Origin: Pseudomonadota bacterium
GTDB taxonomy: Bacteria; Chloroflexota; UBA6077; JAJPGT01
Length of the DNA stretch: 64,000 bases
Reading direction: 5' to 3'
Assembly: GCA_021325655.1 (NCBI GenBank)
Contig: JAJPGT010000052.1
Coordinates: forward strand, 124,001-188,000
Positions 8,962 to 17,878 of this stretch are shown here, in pieces. Both the position numbers and the translations under genes were made by a program. The notes below the pieces were generated by a model. That model did no database searches. It saw only the letters and a program-made list of their open reading frames with translations, and was not told the DNA's origin. How positions within the stretch are numbered: position 1 is the stretch's first letter; each line of letters begins with the position of its first letter.

Positions 8962-9741
8962 CTAGAACGTGCTCGTCAGCCCGCCGTCTATCACCAGCAC
9001 CTGGCCGGTCATGTAGCGGCAGTAGTCGGACGCCAGAAAGACGAACGCACCGCTGACGTCCTCCGGGTAGCCGGTGCGGGCCATCGGGATATGGCGCTTC
9101 TGCACATACCAGGTTTGGAAGTCCTCGGTCGTCGTCTCGTCCACCCCGTCGATCACCGACATCGGGGTGCGCATGAAGCCCGGGGCGACGGCATTGACAG
9201 CGATGTTGTACGGGGCCAGCTCCACCGCCAGCGACTTGGTCAGTGCAATGATTCCGCCCTTAGCGGCGTTGTAGGCGCCGCAGCCGCCGCTGGAGAGGAA
9301 GCCCTGAATGCTGGCGGTGCTGATGACGCGGCCGAAACGGCGCTCGACCATGAAGGGCACGGTGAGCTTGGTGCCCATGTACACCGCTTCCAGGTTCACC
9401 CGCAGCGTCTCCCGCCAGTCCTCCAGCGTGTCGTCGAGGATCGTCCCGTACCGTGCGATGGCGGCATTGTTGACCAGGATGTCCACCTTGCCCGCGCGCT
9501 GCACGACGTCGGCAATGGCGGCGCGGTACGCCTCGTAGTCGGTAACGTCCAGCGGATAGCTCAGGCCGGGTCGCCCCCGCCGCTCTAGCTCCGCCTGGGT
9601 CTGCGCCAGACCGGCGCGGTCGCGGTCGATCAGCGCCACGGTTGCGCCCTCATCGGCGTATTCGAGCGCGACGCACCGGCCCAGCCCCGAGCCGGCGCCG
9701 GTGATGATCGCCACCCGGTCGTTCAGTAGTCCTCTGCCCAT
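8962..9741 (-). CDS. SDR-family NAD(P)-dependent oxidoreductase
   Basis: A 259-residue classical short-chain dehydrogenase/reductase, a cytosolic enzyme oxidising or reducing a hydroxyl/keto substrate. Motifs in order are the cofactor loop TGAGSGLG, NNAA (VNNAAIARYG), the catalytic Ser in ISTASIQG, Tyr/Lys in YNAAKGG, and the C-terminal GQVLVIDGG. The start is ATG 9741, behind GAGGAG; the 25 codons upstream are unrelated and include a palindrome. Asp in the second strand (ALIDRD) favours NAD over NADP. Its place between a sugar-binding protein and permeases suggests it oxidises the imported sugar or sugar acid. Confidence 0.92.
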   Translation of the reverse strand: MGRGLLNDRVAIITGAGSGLGRCVALEYADEGATVALIDRDRAGLAQTQAELERRGRPGLSYPLDVTDYEAYRAAIADVVQRAGKVDILVNNAAIARYGTILDDTLEDWRETLRVNLEAVYMGTKLTVPFMVERRFGRVISTASIQGFLSSGGCGAYNAAKGGIIALTKSLAVELAPYNIAVNAVAPGFMRTPMSVIDGVDETTTEDFQTWYVQKRHIPMARTGYPEDVSGAFVFLASDYCRYMTGQVLVIDGGLTSTF

Positions 9742-9758
9742 CTGCTCCTCGTCGCCAC

Positions 9759-9788
9759 GCGAGGGGCGCCCGGCCGGGCGCCCCTCGC
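9759..9788 (-). terminator. 30-bp perfect palindrome downstream of binding-protein gene
   Basis: A perfect palindrome with 15-bp arms (GCGAGGGGCGCCCGG and its complement) lies between the binding-protein stop at 9885 and the SDR start at 9741. As RNA it would form a very stable stem just upstream of the SDR ribosome-binding site. No T tract follows. It is probably an attenuating or message-stabilising hairpin favouring the binding-protein transcript; being fully symmetric, it could alternatively be a protein-binding site. Confidence 0.6.
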
Positions 9789-9884
9789 GCCTTCGCAGCC
9801 TTCCGCGCTCAGACACCCCGCGGCCCGCCCCGCGCCCTCAGGGTGTGGCGAGAGGCGGCTGGCAGGGGCTCGCGCTGTCCTGTC

Positions 9885-11267
9885 TTACAGTGCCAGATCG
9901 CTCGCCCACTTGGTGTAGTGGTCGAGCAGGTCCGGGTTCTGGTCACGCCATTTCTGGGCCACCGCCTGCGCGTTCTCTGCCGCCTGCTCGGCGGTGAACT
10001 CGCCACTGATGATCTTCTGCGAGTTCACGAACATCGCGTCCGTCCAGAACAGTGTCGGCATCAGGTTGGAGATGTACGGGACGTTGTCGCCGTGCATCCA
10101 CTTGGTCCAGAGGGCGCTGATGACAGGATCGGTGATGAAGGTGCCGTCCCAGCCGGCGTTGGTGGGCAGCGCATGGGTCTGGTCCCACAGCGCCTGGAGC
10201 CGCTCGGGCGTGTTCAGGAACATCAGGAAGTCGGCCGCCTGCTGCTTGTGCTGGCTCTGGGAGGAGATCCCCAGCCCCTGGGTGTCGGCGATCGGCTTGC
10301 CGTTCATCTTGCCCTTGCCGCCGGCCGGGAAGACCATCGGGGCGACGCGATCGCCCAGTGCCTTCTGGGATTTCGGGATCAGTGGCCCGACCGTGGAGCA
10401 CATCGCCCCCTGGCCGTTGTTGAACAGGTCGATGCCGGGATACAGCTCAATGGAGAGCATGTCGTTATTCATGTACCCGGCCTTCCAGAGCTGCTCCACC
10501 TTGGCCCAGTGGTCGTAGTACTTCGGGTTGCGCCAGTCCAGGCTGCCGATGAATAGCTGCAGCGCCTCGGCCGGCGAATCGAGGTTCGGGCCGAGCCCGT
10601 GGCCCATCTGCCACTCGCCCCAGTAGCCGTCCTTCAGCCCGCCGACGATCGGGGTGAAGCCCTTGCTCTTCAGCTTGTCGCAGGCGGCCATCAGCTCGTC
10701 GTGGTTGGTGGGCGGCTGGTCGGCGTTCAGCCCGGCCTTGTCGAACATGTCCTTGTTGTACGCCCAGAGCATCGGGACGGCATACCAGCCCAGGCGATAC
10801 TGCTTGCCCTGGTACACGCTGAGGATCGTGGCGTTGGAGGCCTTGAGCAGGTCGTCCGGGATCAAGCCGTTGAGTGGCTCGACGTAGCCGAGCCAAACGC
10901 TCTCCATGTGGTAGATGCCGTTCCAGAAGTACTGGATGTCCGGCGCGGTGCCAGCGGCGGAGGCAGTCTGGAACTGAGAGATGACCACCCCGGTGTCTTC
11001 GAGCGTGGCGTCTACGCTCCAGCCGGTCTTCTCCTTGTACATCTGGATGCTCTGCTTGACATAGCCCTCCAGCCCGGGCGCCTCCTGCTCGCCCCACCAC
11101 CACATGACGAGCGTTCCGCCGCTCGCCCGCGGGCGCGGCAGCGGGCTGGCGCCGGCCAGCCGCGCCGTTCCCTGGAGCAGCGCCCCGGCGCCCGCCGCCG
11201 CCAGTCCGCCCGCGGCCAGCTTCAAGAATTCGCGCCGCGATCGCCCTCGCTTACTCAGCCTGCTCAC
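9885..11267 (-). CDS. Carbohydrate ABC transporter substrate-binding protein (family 1)
   Basis: A 460-residue extracellular solute-binding protein of the SBP_bac_1 class that delivers a carbohydrate to the MalFG-type permeases downstream. The GTG at 11267 follows AAGGGGG. A twin-arginine signal SRREFLKLA (residues 10-18) is followed by an Ala-rich core, but no lipobox Cys is visible, unlike the other three binding proteins here, so it may be released by signal peptidase or stay N-terminally anchored. The mature domain has the usual LVMWWWGEQE start and DMFDKAGL/PPTNHDELMAACDKL block. Specific sugar unknown. Confidence 0.92.
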   Translation of the reverse strand: MSRLSKRGRSRREFLKLAAGGLAAAGAGALLQGTARLAGASPLPRPRASGGTLVMWWWGEQEAPGLEGYVKQSIQMYKEKTGWSVDATLEDTGVVISQFQTASAAGTAPDIQYFWNGIYHMESVWLGYVEPLNGLIPDDLLKASNATILSVYQGKQYRLGWYAVPMLWAYNKDMFDKAGLNADQPPTNHDELMAACDKLKSKGFTPIVGGLKDGYWGEWQMGHGLGPNLDSPAEALQLFIGSLDWRNPKYYDHWAKVEQLWKAGYMNNDMLSIELYPGIDLFNNGQGAMCSTVGPLIPKSQKALGDRVAPMVFPAGGKGKMNGKPIADTQGLGISSQSQHKQQAADFLMFLNTPERLQALWDQTHALPTNAGWDGTFITDPVISALWTKWMHGDNVPYISNLMPTLFWTDAMFVNSQKIISGEFTAEQAAENAQAVAQKWRDQNPDLLDHYTKWASDLAL

Positions 11268-11306
11268 GGTTGTCCCCCTTTCATTTGTGGAGCTACTCCG
11301 CTCCCG

Positions 11307-11336
11307 CCGCGGGACGGCGGCCCGGCCGTCCCGCGG
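11307..11336 (-). terminator. GC hairpin between M24 peptidase and binding-protein genes
   Basis: A 12-bp perfect stem (CCGCGGGACGGC and complement) with a 6-nt loop, 2 nt past the peptidase stop and 40 nt before the binding-protein GTG. No T tract follows. It could terminate the peptidase transcript or mark a processing boundary. Confidence 0.6.
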
Positions 11337-11338
11337 GC

Positions 11339-12466
11339 TCAGGCTCCCTCCAGGTGGCGCGTCAGCACCTCACAGCCGTCCTCGGTGACGAGGACCACCT
11401 CTTCCAGCCGCACCCCGCCGACACCAGGCAGATAGACTCCCGGCTCGACAGTGATCACCATCCCCGGTTGCAGCGCTGTCTCCTCGTACGGGACGATGCG
11501 CGGCGCCTCGTGGTACGTCGTCCCCAGCCCGTGCCCGGAGTGGTGCGGGTGGGGCTGGTAGCCGGCCTCGCGCAGGTCGCCGCGCAGCAGCGCGTCCAGC
11601 TCTCGTGCCCGCAGCCCGGGCCTCACCGCCTCGATCCCGCGCCGCAGCGCCGCCCGCACCACGTCGAAGGCGCGGGCCAGCTCTTCGGTCGGCGTGCCGA
11701 CGAACCAGGTGCCGCAGGTATCGCCCCAGTAGCCGTCCAGCCGCGGCGCGACGTCGAAGATGACCGGGTCGCCCTCCTGAAGCACGTATGGCGTGGGCGG
11801 CCCCCCGATCTCCGCTGTCCGCTCAGGTCCCGCCACCAGGTCGGCCAAGATCGGCAGCCGGGCGCTGGCCGCCAGCTCCATGCGGCCGGCGGCCAGTGTC
11901 CACAGCTCCAGCTCGGAGCAGCCCGGGCGGACGTTCGCTCGCACCTCCGCCTGGCCCACGTCGCACAGCCGCAGCGCCGCCCGCAGCTTCTCGATCTCCT
12001 CTGCGCTCTTCACCGCCCGCAAGGGGTCAAGCTCGCCATCGAGTCGCTGCGTCGCCACGCCCGCCAGGACGTCCGACACCACTGCCGCCAGCGGCGCCGG
12101 GAGCCAGCTCCATTCCACCCCCACTGCTCCGCCCGCTCCGCCCTGCTCCTGAAGCAGCGCCCGCAGCGCGGCGGCCTGGTTGCCGATGGCGTCCAGCGGC
12201 CGCTCGATGGTGTAGCCGAGGTACTCGCGCACCTCCGCCCCGCTGGCTCGGGCCGCGGCCGCCTCCAGGTCGGAGACGAGCAGTGTCAGCGCCCCGTCGC
12301 GATACCAGCCGAGCGCTGGCCCACCCTCGAACGGGCTGGGCCCACTGTTGATCGGGGCAGCATACCCGCTCAGCCAGGTGACCGTGGCCGGGTTGGCAAG
12401 CAGCGCGGCAAATAGGCCGCGCGAGCGCAGGAACCGGTCGAGACGATCGAGTGCGTGCTGGTGCAT
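11339..12466 (-). CDS. M24-family metallopeptidase (Xaa-Pro aminopeptidase/creatinase-like)
   Basis: A 375-residue protein with the pita-bread fold: a creatinase-type N-terminal domain (about 1-130) and an M24 catalytic domain. Metal-ligand regions are visible: the first Asp pair in VIFDVAPRLDGYWGDTCG, HHSGHGLG, the Glu in VITVEPGVY and the last Glu in VRLEEVV. Family members remove an N-terminal residue before proline or hydrolyse creatine-like amides. The start ATG 12466 has GGAG 5-9 nt upstream; a TTG at 12484 is possible. A good promoter lies immediately upstream, so this gene probably heads the transcription unit reading into the binding protein and permeases. Confidence 0.9.
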   Translation of the reverse strand: MHQHALDRLDRFLRSRGLFAALLANPATVTWLSGYAAPINSGPSPFEGGPALGWYRDGALTLLVSDLEAAAARASGAEVREYLGYTIERPLDAIGNQAAALRALLQEQGGAGGAVGVEWSWLPAPLAAVVSDVLAGVATQRLDGELDPLRAVKSAEEIEKLRAALRLCDVGQAEVRANVRPGCSELELWTLAAGRMELAASARLPILADLVAGPERTAEIGGPPTPYVLQEGDPVIFDVAPRLDGYWGDTCGTWFVGTPTEELARAFDVVRAALRRGIEAVRPGLRARELDALLRGDLREAGYQPHPHHSGHGLGTTYHEAPRIVPYEETALQPGMVITVEPGVYLPGVGGVRLEEVVLVTEDGCEVLTRHLEGA

Positions 12467-12493
12467 CTGCTCCGCTGCCCGCAAGGTGGCCGT

Positions 12494-12522
12494 AGCGTAA
12501 GCTGGCTAGGCGCTGGCGTCAA
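12494..12522 (-). promoter_or_regulatory. Sigma-70-type promoter of the M24 peptidase/sugar transport operon
   Basis: On the minus strand TTGACG (12522-12517), a 17-bp spacer and TACGCT (12499-12494) precede the peptidase ATG by 27 nt, giving a short leader. Both hexamers match consensus at 4-5 of 6 positions. Confidence 0.55.
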
Positions 12523-12685
12523 GCGGGCGCGCCATGGAGAGGCGACAGGCCGACTGTAGTGCGCTGCGCCAGCTTGAGCAAGGCGGTGTCTCGCGATGCG
12601 GAATGGCCGCCCGTCCGGCGAGGGAAGGAGCGCGCCCAGGACGGGCCGCGCCGGAGGGCGACACCGCAGCCACGCGGCGGCCGGC

Positions 12686-14305
12686 TCAGAACAGTTGGTA
12701 GGCGGTCCAGCCGCCGTCGACGCGCAACGTCTCGGCGGTGATGTACGCCGCGTCGTCGCTGGCGAGGTAGAGCATGGCATCAGCGATCTCCTCCGCGGCG
12801 GCGAAGCGGCGCAGCGGGGTGCGGCGGGCCCAGGCTTCGGCGGCCACCGCCCCAGCCGCGATCTCCCGGCGCGCCCGCTCGGTCAGCACCGGCCCGGGGG
12901 CCACACCGACCACGCGAACGCCCCGCCCGGCCCATTCGACCCCCAGCGCCTCGGTCAGCGCGATCAGGCCGGCCTTGGCAGTGCTGTACGCGGCATGGCC
13001 TTCCAGCGGGGTCCAGCCGAGTGCCGAGGCGACGTTGACGATCACGCCACCACCACGGGCCAGCATCGCTCGCCCGGCCGCCTGGCAGCAGTAAAACGCG
13101 CCGGACAGGTTCACTGCCAGGCTCGCCCCCCACGCGTCGGCCGGCAGCGCCTCCGCCGCGCCGCGCTGCCGGGCTTCGGCGGCGTTCACCCAGACGTGGA
13201 TTCCGCGGCGCTCGCGCTCCAGGCGCTCCACCAGCGCCAGGCTCTGGGCCGGGTCTCGCACATCCAGCGGCGCGGCCTCCGCGGCGAACCCCGCGGCGCG
13301 CAACGTAGCCGCGGCGGCGGCCGCCCGCTCCGCGTCCAGGTCGGCCACCACGACGCGCGCTCCCTCCTCGGCGAAACCTCGGGCGCTCGCCAGTCCGACC
13401 CCCTCGCCGCCGCCAGTAACCACGACCGTCCGCCCGGCGAACCGCGCCTCGCCCGGCCGCCGCGCTCGCCGCGCCTGCAGGGCAGCAGCGACAGCCGCGT
13501 CCGGGTCGCCAATGGCCGCGCCTTCGGGAAAGCCGGTGCCGTGCAGGTTGCCCCACGGCACCCAGCCGCCGTCTACCCGCAGGTTCTCCCCGCTGACGAA
13601 GCTAGCACGGTCGGAAGCGAGGAACAGCACCGCGCTCGCGATCTCTCGGGTCTCAGCGACACGGCCGAGCGGGGTGCGGTTGGCGAAACGCTCCACGCTC
13701 GCGGCGCCGGTGCGAATCACGCTATCCAGAATCTCGGTGCGGGTGACCCCGGGCGAGACGGCGTTGACCCGAATCCCGTACTGGGCCCACTCCGTCGCCA
13801 GCACCTCGGTCAGGTTGATCACTCCGGCCTTGGCCGCGTTATAGGCGGAGCGCATCGGCCAGCCGCCCATCCCACCGATCGAGGCGATGTTCACGATGCT
13901 GCCACCACCCTGCGGAATCATCGCCCGCGCCGCGGCCTGGCTCATCAGGAATACGCCGGTCAGCATAACGTCGAGCTGCAGCCGCCAGTCCGCCTCGGGC
14001 ATCTGCACGGATGGGTGCAGGATGAACAGCCCGGCGTTGTTGACCAGTACGTCCAGCCGGCCATAGGCTCGAACGACCCGCTGGACCAGCGTGGCGCAGG
14101 AGTCGGCGTTGGTGACGTCCAGCGGAATCGCCTCCGCCTGATATCCCTGCCCGCGCAGCCGTTCCGCCGCCTCGCGCCCGCGCTCCTCCACCAGCTCGCC
14201 GATGATGACCCGCGCCCCCTGGCGCGCGAACGCCTCGGCGATCGCCAGTCCGATCCCCCGACCCGCCCCGGTCACGACCGCGACCCGATCCTGCAGGAGC
14301 GCCAT
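12686..14305 (-). CDS. Fused tandem SDR oxidoreductase (two SDR domains in one chain)
   Basis: A 539-residue protein with two complete classical SDR domains. Domain 1 (about 1-255) has TGAGRGIG, VNNAGLF, the IASIGG Ser, YNAAK and ends LRVDGGW. A short linker rich in Ala/Arg (about 256-288) leads to domain 2 with TGGGEGVG, the NVASALG Ser, YSTAKAG, and again ends LRVDGGW. In domain 2 the NNAG motif is degenerate (VNAAEA). Both keep Ser-Tyr-Lys, so both may be active. The start is ATG 14305. Single SDRs are about 250 residues; the fusion could channel two successive oxidations or be a built-in dimer. Domain 2 is very Ala/Arg-rich, hinting at relaxed selection. Confidence 0.88.
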   Translation of the reverse strand: MALLQDRVAVVTGAGRGIGLAIAEAFARQGARVIIGELVEERGREAAERLRGQGYQAEAIPLDVTNADSCATLVQRVVRAYGRLDVLVNNAGLFILHPSVQMPEADWRLQLDVMLTGVFLMSQAAARAMIPQGGGSIVNIASIGGMGGWPMRSAYNAAKAGVINLTEVLATEWAQYGIRVNAVSPGVTRTEILDSVIRTGAASVERFANRTPLGRVAETREIASAVLFLASDRASFVSGENLRVDGGWVPWGNLHGTGFPEGAAIGDPDAAVAAALQARRARRPGEARFAGRTVVVTGGGEGVGLASARGFAEEGARVVVADLDAERAAAAAATLRAAGFAAEAAPLDVRDPAQSLALVERLERERRGIHVWVNAAEARQRGAAEALPADAWGASLAVNLSGAFYCCQAAGRAMLARGGGVIVNVASALGWTPLEGHAAYSTAKAGLIALTEALGVEWAGRGVRVVGVAPGPVLTERARREIAAGAVAAEAWARRTPLRRFAAAEEIADAMLYLASDDAAYITAETLRVDGGWTAYQLF

Positions 14306-14522
14306 GCTGCACCACCCCGTTTCCGAATACCTCGGTGAGTGCAAGGGTCGCCGCGGTGGTGCCCCGGCGTCAAGCGCCAGGCGCTGGTATGCTTGCCAGC
14401 AGCGGCGCCGCCGATTGGACGCGACCTCCGGTGCTCGCCCTGCCCACGTCGCTTCCGAGCGGTTGAGCAGCGACGAATCACTGCCGCTGCGCTGCAAACA
14501 CCGTTCGCCGGGTGCTCTCGCC
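14306..14522. other. Divergent intergenic region, 217 bp
   Basis: This region separates the SDR fusion (minus) from the antiporter (plus) and should hold both promoters. A minus-strand TTGACG at about 14373-14368 is a possible -35, but no acceptable -10 sits 16-18 bp from it. A GC-rich inverted segment (GCGCCAGGCGCTGG) is present around 14375-14390. No open frame here looks coding. Confidence 0.3.
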
Positions 14523-15722
14523 ATGAACGGCGTGCCCGTGGAAGCGCTGGCCCAGCAGCTTACCTGGCTGCTGCTGGGCGCGGCGCTGCTCGGCCTGCTG
14601 GCGCGCCGGGTCCGCCTCCCCTATGCCGTGGCGCTCGTGCTGGGTGGGCTGCTGGTGGCGCAGAGCGGCCTGGTGGCCGTGCCTCGGCTCGAGCCGGGCC
14701 TGGTGCTGTTCGTCTTCCTGCCACCGCTGCTGTTCGATGCCGCCTTTCGCTTCGACGTGAAGGCGCTGCGCGCGGTGGCGCGCCCGATCCTGCTTCTAGC
14801 GGTCCCGGGCACCGTGGTCACCGCGGTGGTGGTCGGCGGCATCCTGGCGCTGGCGCTCCGCCTCCCGCTCGCGGAGGCGTTCCTGTTCGGGAGCATCGTC
14901 GCGGCAACCGATCCCGTCGCGGTGGTGGCCGTGTTCCAGCGGCTGGGCGTCTCCAGCCGGCTGGGCGCGATGATTGAAGGCGAGAGCCTGGTGAACGACG
15001 GCGTGGCGATCACGCTGTACACTGCGCTGGTTGGTCTGGCGCTCACCGGGACGCTCGATCTTCCCCACGCGCTGGTGTTTTTCGGCCAGGAGGTGCTGGG
15101 CGGCGTCATCGTCGGGGCGCTGCTGGGTCTCGCCTTCTCCCGCTTGACGAGCATGGTGGACGACCACCTGGTGGAGATGACGCTCTCCACCGCGCTCGCT
15201 TATGGCAGCTTCCTCGCCGCCCAGGCATTGCATACCTCAGGGCCGCTGGCCTGCGTTACCGCCGGGTTCATCCACGGCAGCTACGGCCGTGAGGTGGGGA
15301 TGACCGAAACCGCCCGCCGGCTGCTCGACGACCTGTGGGAGTACCTGGGGTTTCTGGCCAATGGGCTCGTGTTCCTGCTGGTCGGTTTCAGCGCCAACGT
15401 CACCAGTCTCCTCACCCAGGCGCCGGCGGTGGTCGCCGCCATCGTCGCGGTGCTGGTCGCGCGCATCCTGATCGTCGCGGTCCCGGCGCTGGCGATCCCT
15501 CGGAGGCAGGAGGTGACGACGTGGGCAGAGCGGACCGTGCTGATCTGGGGCGGGCTGCGCGGCGCGCTCACCATCGCCCTGGCGCTGGCGCTGCCGCCGG
15601 ATGCCCCGGCGCGGGGGCTGCTGATCGACATGGCGTTCGGCGTAGTGCTGTTCACCCTGGTGGTGCAGGGGCTCACCCTGCCGCTGGTCATCCGGCTGCT
15701 CGGCCTGCACCGCTCCAGGTAG
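14523..15722 (+). CDS. Na+/H+ antiporter, CPA1 family (NhaP-like)
   Basis: A 399-residue inner-membrane cation/proton exchanger with about 11-12 hydrophobic segments. CPA1 signatures are clear: FLPPLLFDAAF in an early helix, the core ATDPVAVVAVFQRLG with the conserved Asp, GESLVNDGVAI with the essential Asn-Asp pair, and LLVGFSANVTSL. It ends right after the last helix, lacking the long cytosolic tail of some relatives. The start ATG 14523 was chosen because the hydrophobic N-terminus begins there. It is transcribed alone, convergent with ridA. Likely role is pH/Na+ homeostasis. Confidence 0.92.
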   Translation: MNGVPVEALAQQLTWLLLGAALLGLLARRVRLPYAVALVLGGLLVAQSGLVAVPRLEPGLVLFVFLPPLLFDAAFRFDVKALRAVARPILLLAVPGTVVTAVVVGGILALALRLPLAEAFLFGSIVAATDPVAVVAVFQRLGVSSRLGAMIEGESLVNDGVAITLYTALVGLALTGTLDLPHALVFFGQEVLGGVIVGALLGLAFSRLTSMVDDHLVEMTLSTALAYGSFLAAQALHTSGPLACVTAGFIHGSYGREVGMTETARRLLDDLWEYLGFLANGLVFLLVGFSANVTSLLTQAPAVVAAIVAVLVARILIVAVPALAIPRRQEVTTWAERTVLIWGGLRGALTIALALALPPDAPARGLLIDMAFGVVLFTLVVQGLTLPLVIRLLGLHRSR

Positions 15723-15766
15723 GCCCGGTCGGCCAGGAGGGCAGGCGCCAGCACAAGCACCCCCCG

Positions 15767-16228
15767 CTACTCCACTTCCACGATCATCTCGATCTCGACG
15801 GGGATCTGCATCGGGAGTGAGCCCATTCCGACCGCCGAGCGGGCGTGCTTGCCGATCTCCGGGCCGAACACCTCGACCAGCAGGTCCGAGGCGCCGTTGA
15901 TGACCTGCGGCTGCCCACCGAAGTCCGGCTCCGCGTTCACCATCCCGAGCAGCTTGACAATCCGCTTGACACGATCCAGGTCGCCGAGCGCCTCCTTCAC
16001 GCTGGCCAGGCAGTTGATCATGGTGAGCCGGGCCGCCTGGTAGGCGTCATCCGGGCTGACGGCGGTGGGCACTTTGCCTCGATAGGCCATCTGGCCATCT
16101 CGGCTTGGTCCGTGGCCCGAGACGAACAGCAGGTTGCCAGCTCGCACCCAGCGGACGTAGTTCGCCACCGGCGCTGGCGGGGTGGGCAGCTCGATCCCTA
16201 GCTCCTTGAGTCGCTGCTCGGCCTTCAT
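15767..16228 (-). CDS. RidA/YjgF-family protein (enamine/imine deaminase)
   Basis: A 153-residue small cytosolic trimer-forming protein of the RidA (YjgF/YER057c/UK114) family, which hydrolyses reactive enamine/imine intermediates. The family block near the C-terminus, ARSAVGMGSLPMQIPVEIEM, contains the active-site Arg, and NLLFVSGHGPSRDG is the usual N-terminal strand. It is somewhat longer than the 125-130 residue core, with an N-terminal helix, as in the YjgF-like subgroup. The ATG at 16228 follows GAGGGA; an upstream in-frame start would add 17 unlikely residues. Confidence 0.9.
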   Translation of the reverse strand: MKAEQRLKELGIELPTPPAPVANYVRWVRAGNLLFVSGHGPSRDGQMAYRGKVPTAVSPDDAYQAARLTMINCLASVKEALGDLDRVKRIVKLLGMVNAEPDFGGQPQVINGASDLLVEVFGPEIGKHARSAVGMGSLPMQIPVEIEMIVEVE

Positions 16229-16306
16229 GCACGTTCCCTCGTCAGATGGGTTGGGCGCGCGGCGCGCACCGACGGCCATCGTACCACGGCGAGGGACGGA
16301 GGCTGG

Positions 16307-17623
16307 CTATGAGGGGTCGACTTCGACCTGGACAGGCGCGGGGGCAGGACGGCGCGCGGCGATGAACGCCTCGTGGCGGGCGCCGAGCACGGCTACTCCA
16401 GCCGCTGAGGCGCCAGCGAGCAGCAGGGTAAGCAGAATGAGGCCGTCCACCCTTAAGACGTCAACGAACGGCGCCGCGATCATGGCTCCCAGGAGCTGCC
16501 CCAGTCCGAGCAGCACCGAGTACAGCCCCATCACCGCGCCTCGCTCGCCAACCTCGGTTTCGGAGATGTCCGCCAGGTGCGCCAGCGCGGCCGGGGTGAA
16601 GCCGCTGGCCACCAGGAGCGCCAGCCCGGAGCAGGCGAGCGCGACCGTGATGCGGACAACATCGTGGGGCTGGGCATGGTTCAGGAGGTACAGCGCCGGG
16701 CACAGGGCGAACATACCGACCAGTCCGAAGCGCATCGAGCGCAGGGCGCCAAGGCGGCCAAGCGATTGGCCCCAGAGCACCAGCCCGGCCAGGAAGATGA
16801 GCCCGACCACAGCCGCGTACAGGCCCACCTGCGCCCCTTTGAACCCGCCCACCAGCAATTGGCCGGGGTCGTCCGCGCTGGCAAGCTGGTAGCCGATGTG
16901 GGCGAACCAGGCGCCGAGGATGGCGTTGACGGCCAGCCAGGCGGGGATGAACGCCGCGACGCCCGGCAGCCGCAAGGCCGACAGGAGCGCAACATGAGGA
17001 GCCGGGTGCCGCTCGGCGCGGCGAAGCCGCTGGACCTCTCGCACTCGGGTAAACGCCAGCCAGCTCAGACCGTAGATCACCAGGATTGGAATGAACGACA
17101 GCAGGCCGAGACGGTCCCACAGCAGCCCGCCGGCCGCCCAGCCGGAGATCATCCCCGCCACCGTCGTCACCTCGAAGGCGGCCATGACCCGTCCCCGCAG
17201 CGTAGCATCGCCCGCGCTCGCGTCGGCAACGAAGCCAAGGCTGGACGGCGCGGAAGCAGCGGTGGACAGACCCTGGAACAGCCGACTGAACAGCACCACC
17301 GGGAGTAGCGGCAGCGCCAGCATCAGGGCCGCCGCCGCGCCGCCCAGCAGCGGGCTGATCAGCAGGAACGGACGCCGCCCGTAACGGTCGCTCAGCACTC
17401 CGAAGCCGGGCGCACCCAGCAGCTCCGTGGCGAAGAACAGCGCGCTGGCGAGCCCCACGGCCCAGGCCGGCACCGAGCCGCCCTCGCGCCCGATCTGCGC
17501 CAGCAGCAAGCTCACCAGGATGCCGGCGCCGCCCGCGGCGGCGCGGAGCAGGAGCGTCCCGCCCAGGCATGCCAGCAGGGACGCCGAGCGCAGGGGTCCA
17601 GGAGGCGCAGGAGTCGCTTCCAC
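16307..17623 (-). CDS. MFS transporter
   Basis: A 438-residue major facilitator superfamily permease with 12 predicted membrane helices. The loop between helices 2 and 3 carries GVLSDRYGRRPFLL, the classic MFS motif A. The start is taken as the GTG at 17623 (GGAG 5 nt upstream); the frame extends about 76 codons further with a Pro/Arg-rich, unlikely sequence. It resembles drug/metabolite exporters, but the substrate is not predictable. It ends 78 bp before the RidA start and may be the first gene of a two-gene unit with it. Confidence 0.88.
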   Translation of the reverse strand: MEATPAPPGPLRSASLLACLGGTLLLRAAAGGAGILVSLLLAQIGREGGSVPAWAVGLASALFFATELLGAPGFGVLSDRYGRRPFLLISPLLGGAAAALMLALPLLPVVLFSRLFQGLSTAASAPSSLGFVADASAGDATLRGRVMAAFEVTTVAGMISGWAAGGLLWDRLGLLSFIPILVIYGLSWLAFTRVREVQRLRRAERHPAPHVALLSALRLPGVAAFIPAWLAVNAILGAWFAHIGYQLASADDPGQLLVGGFKGAQVGLYAAVVGLIFLAGLVLWGQSLGRLGALRSMRFGLVGMFALCPALYLLNHAQPHDVVRITVALACSGLALLVASGFTPAALAHLADISETEVGERGAVMGLYSVLLGLGQLLGAMIAAPFVDVLRVDGLILLTLLLAGASAAGVAVLGARHEAFIAARRPAPAPVQVEVDPS

Positions 17624-17878
17624 GGTCTCCGCGGCCGAGGGGAATTGCGGTAGTGTAGCGGAAACGAGCGGCTCCGCGGGAGTGCCCGCATCTGGCCGCG
17701 CGGGCGGCCAGGGCCTTCGCCCGCGAGGCGGTGGCGGCAAAGGCGTGGAGTATAGCCGCGCGCGTCCCTGCCTGGTAGACTCTGAAACGGGGGCTTGAGC
17801 TGGTGCCGCGGGCGCGTGTTCGCCCCTGCCGCGCTCACATCCTTCCATCACAGGACATCACAGGGGGTCGAGGTCGGG

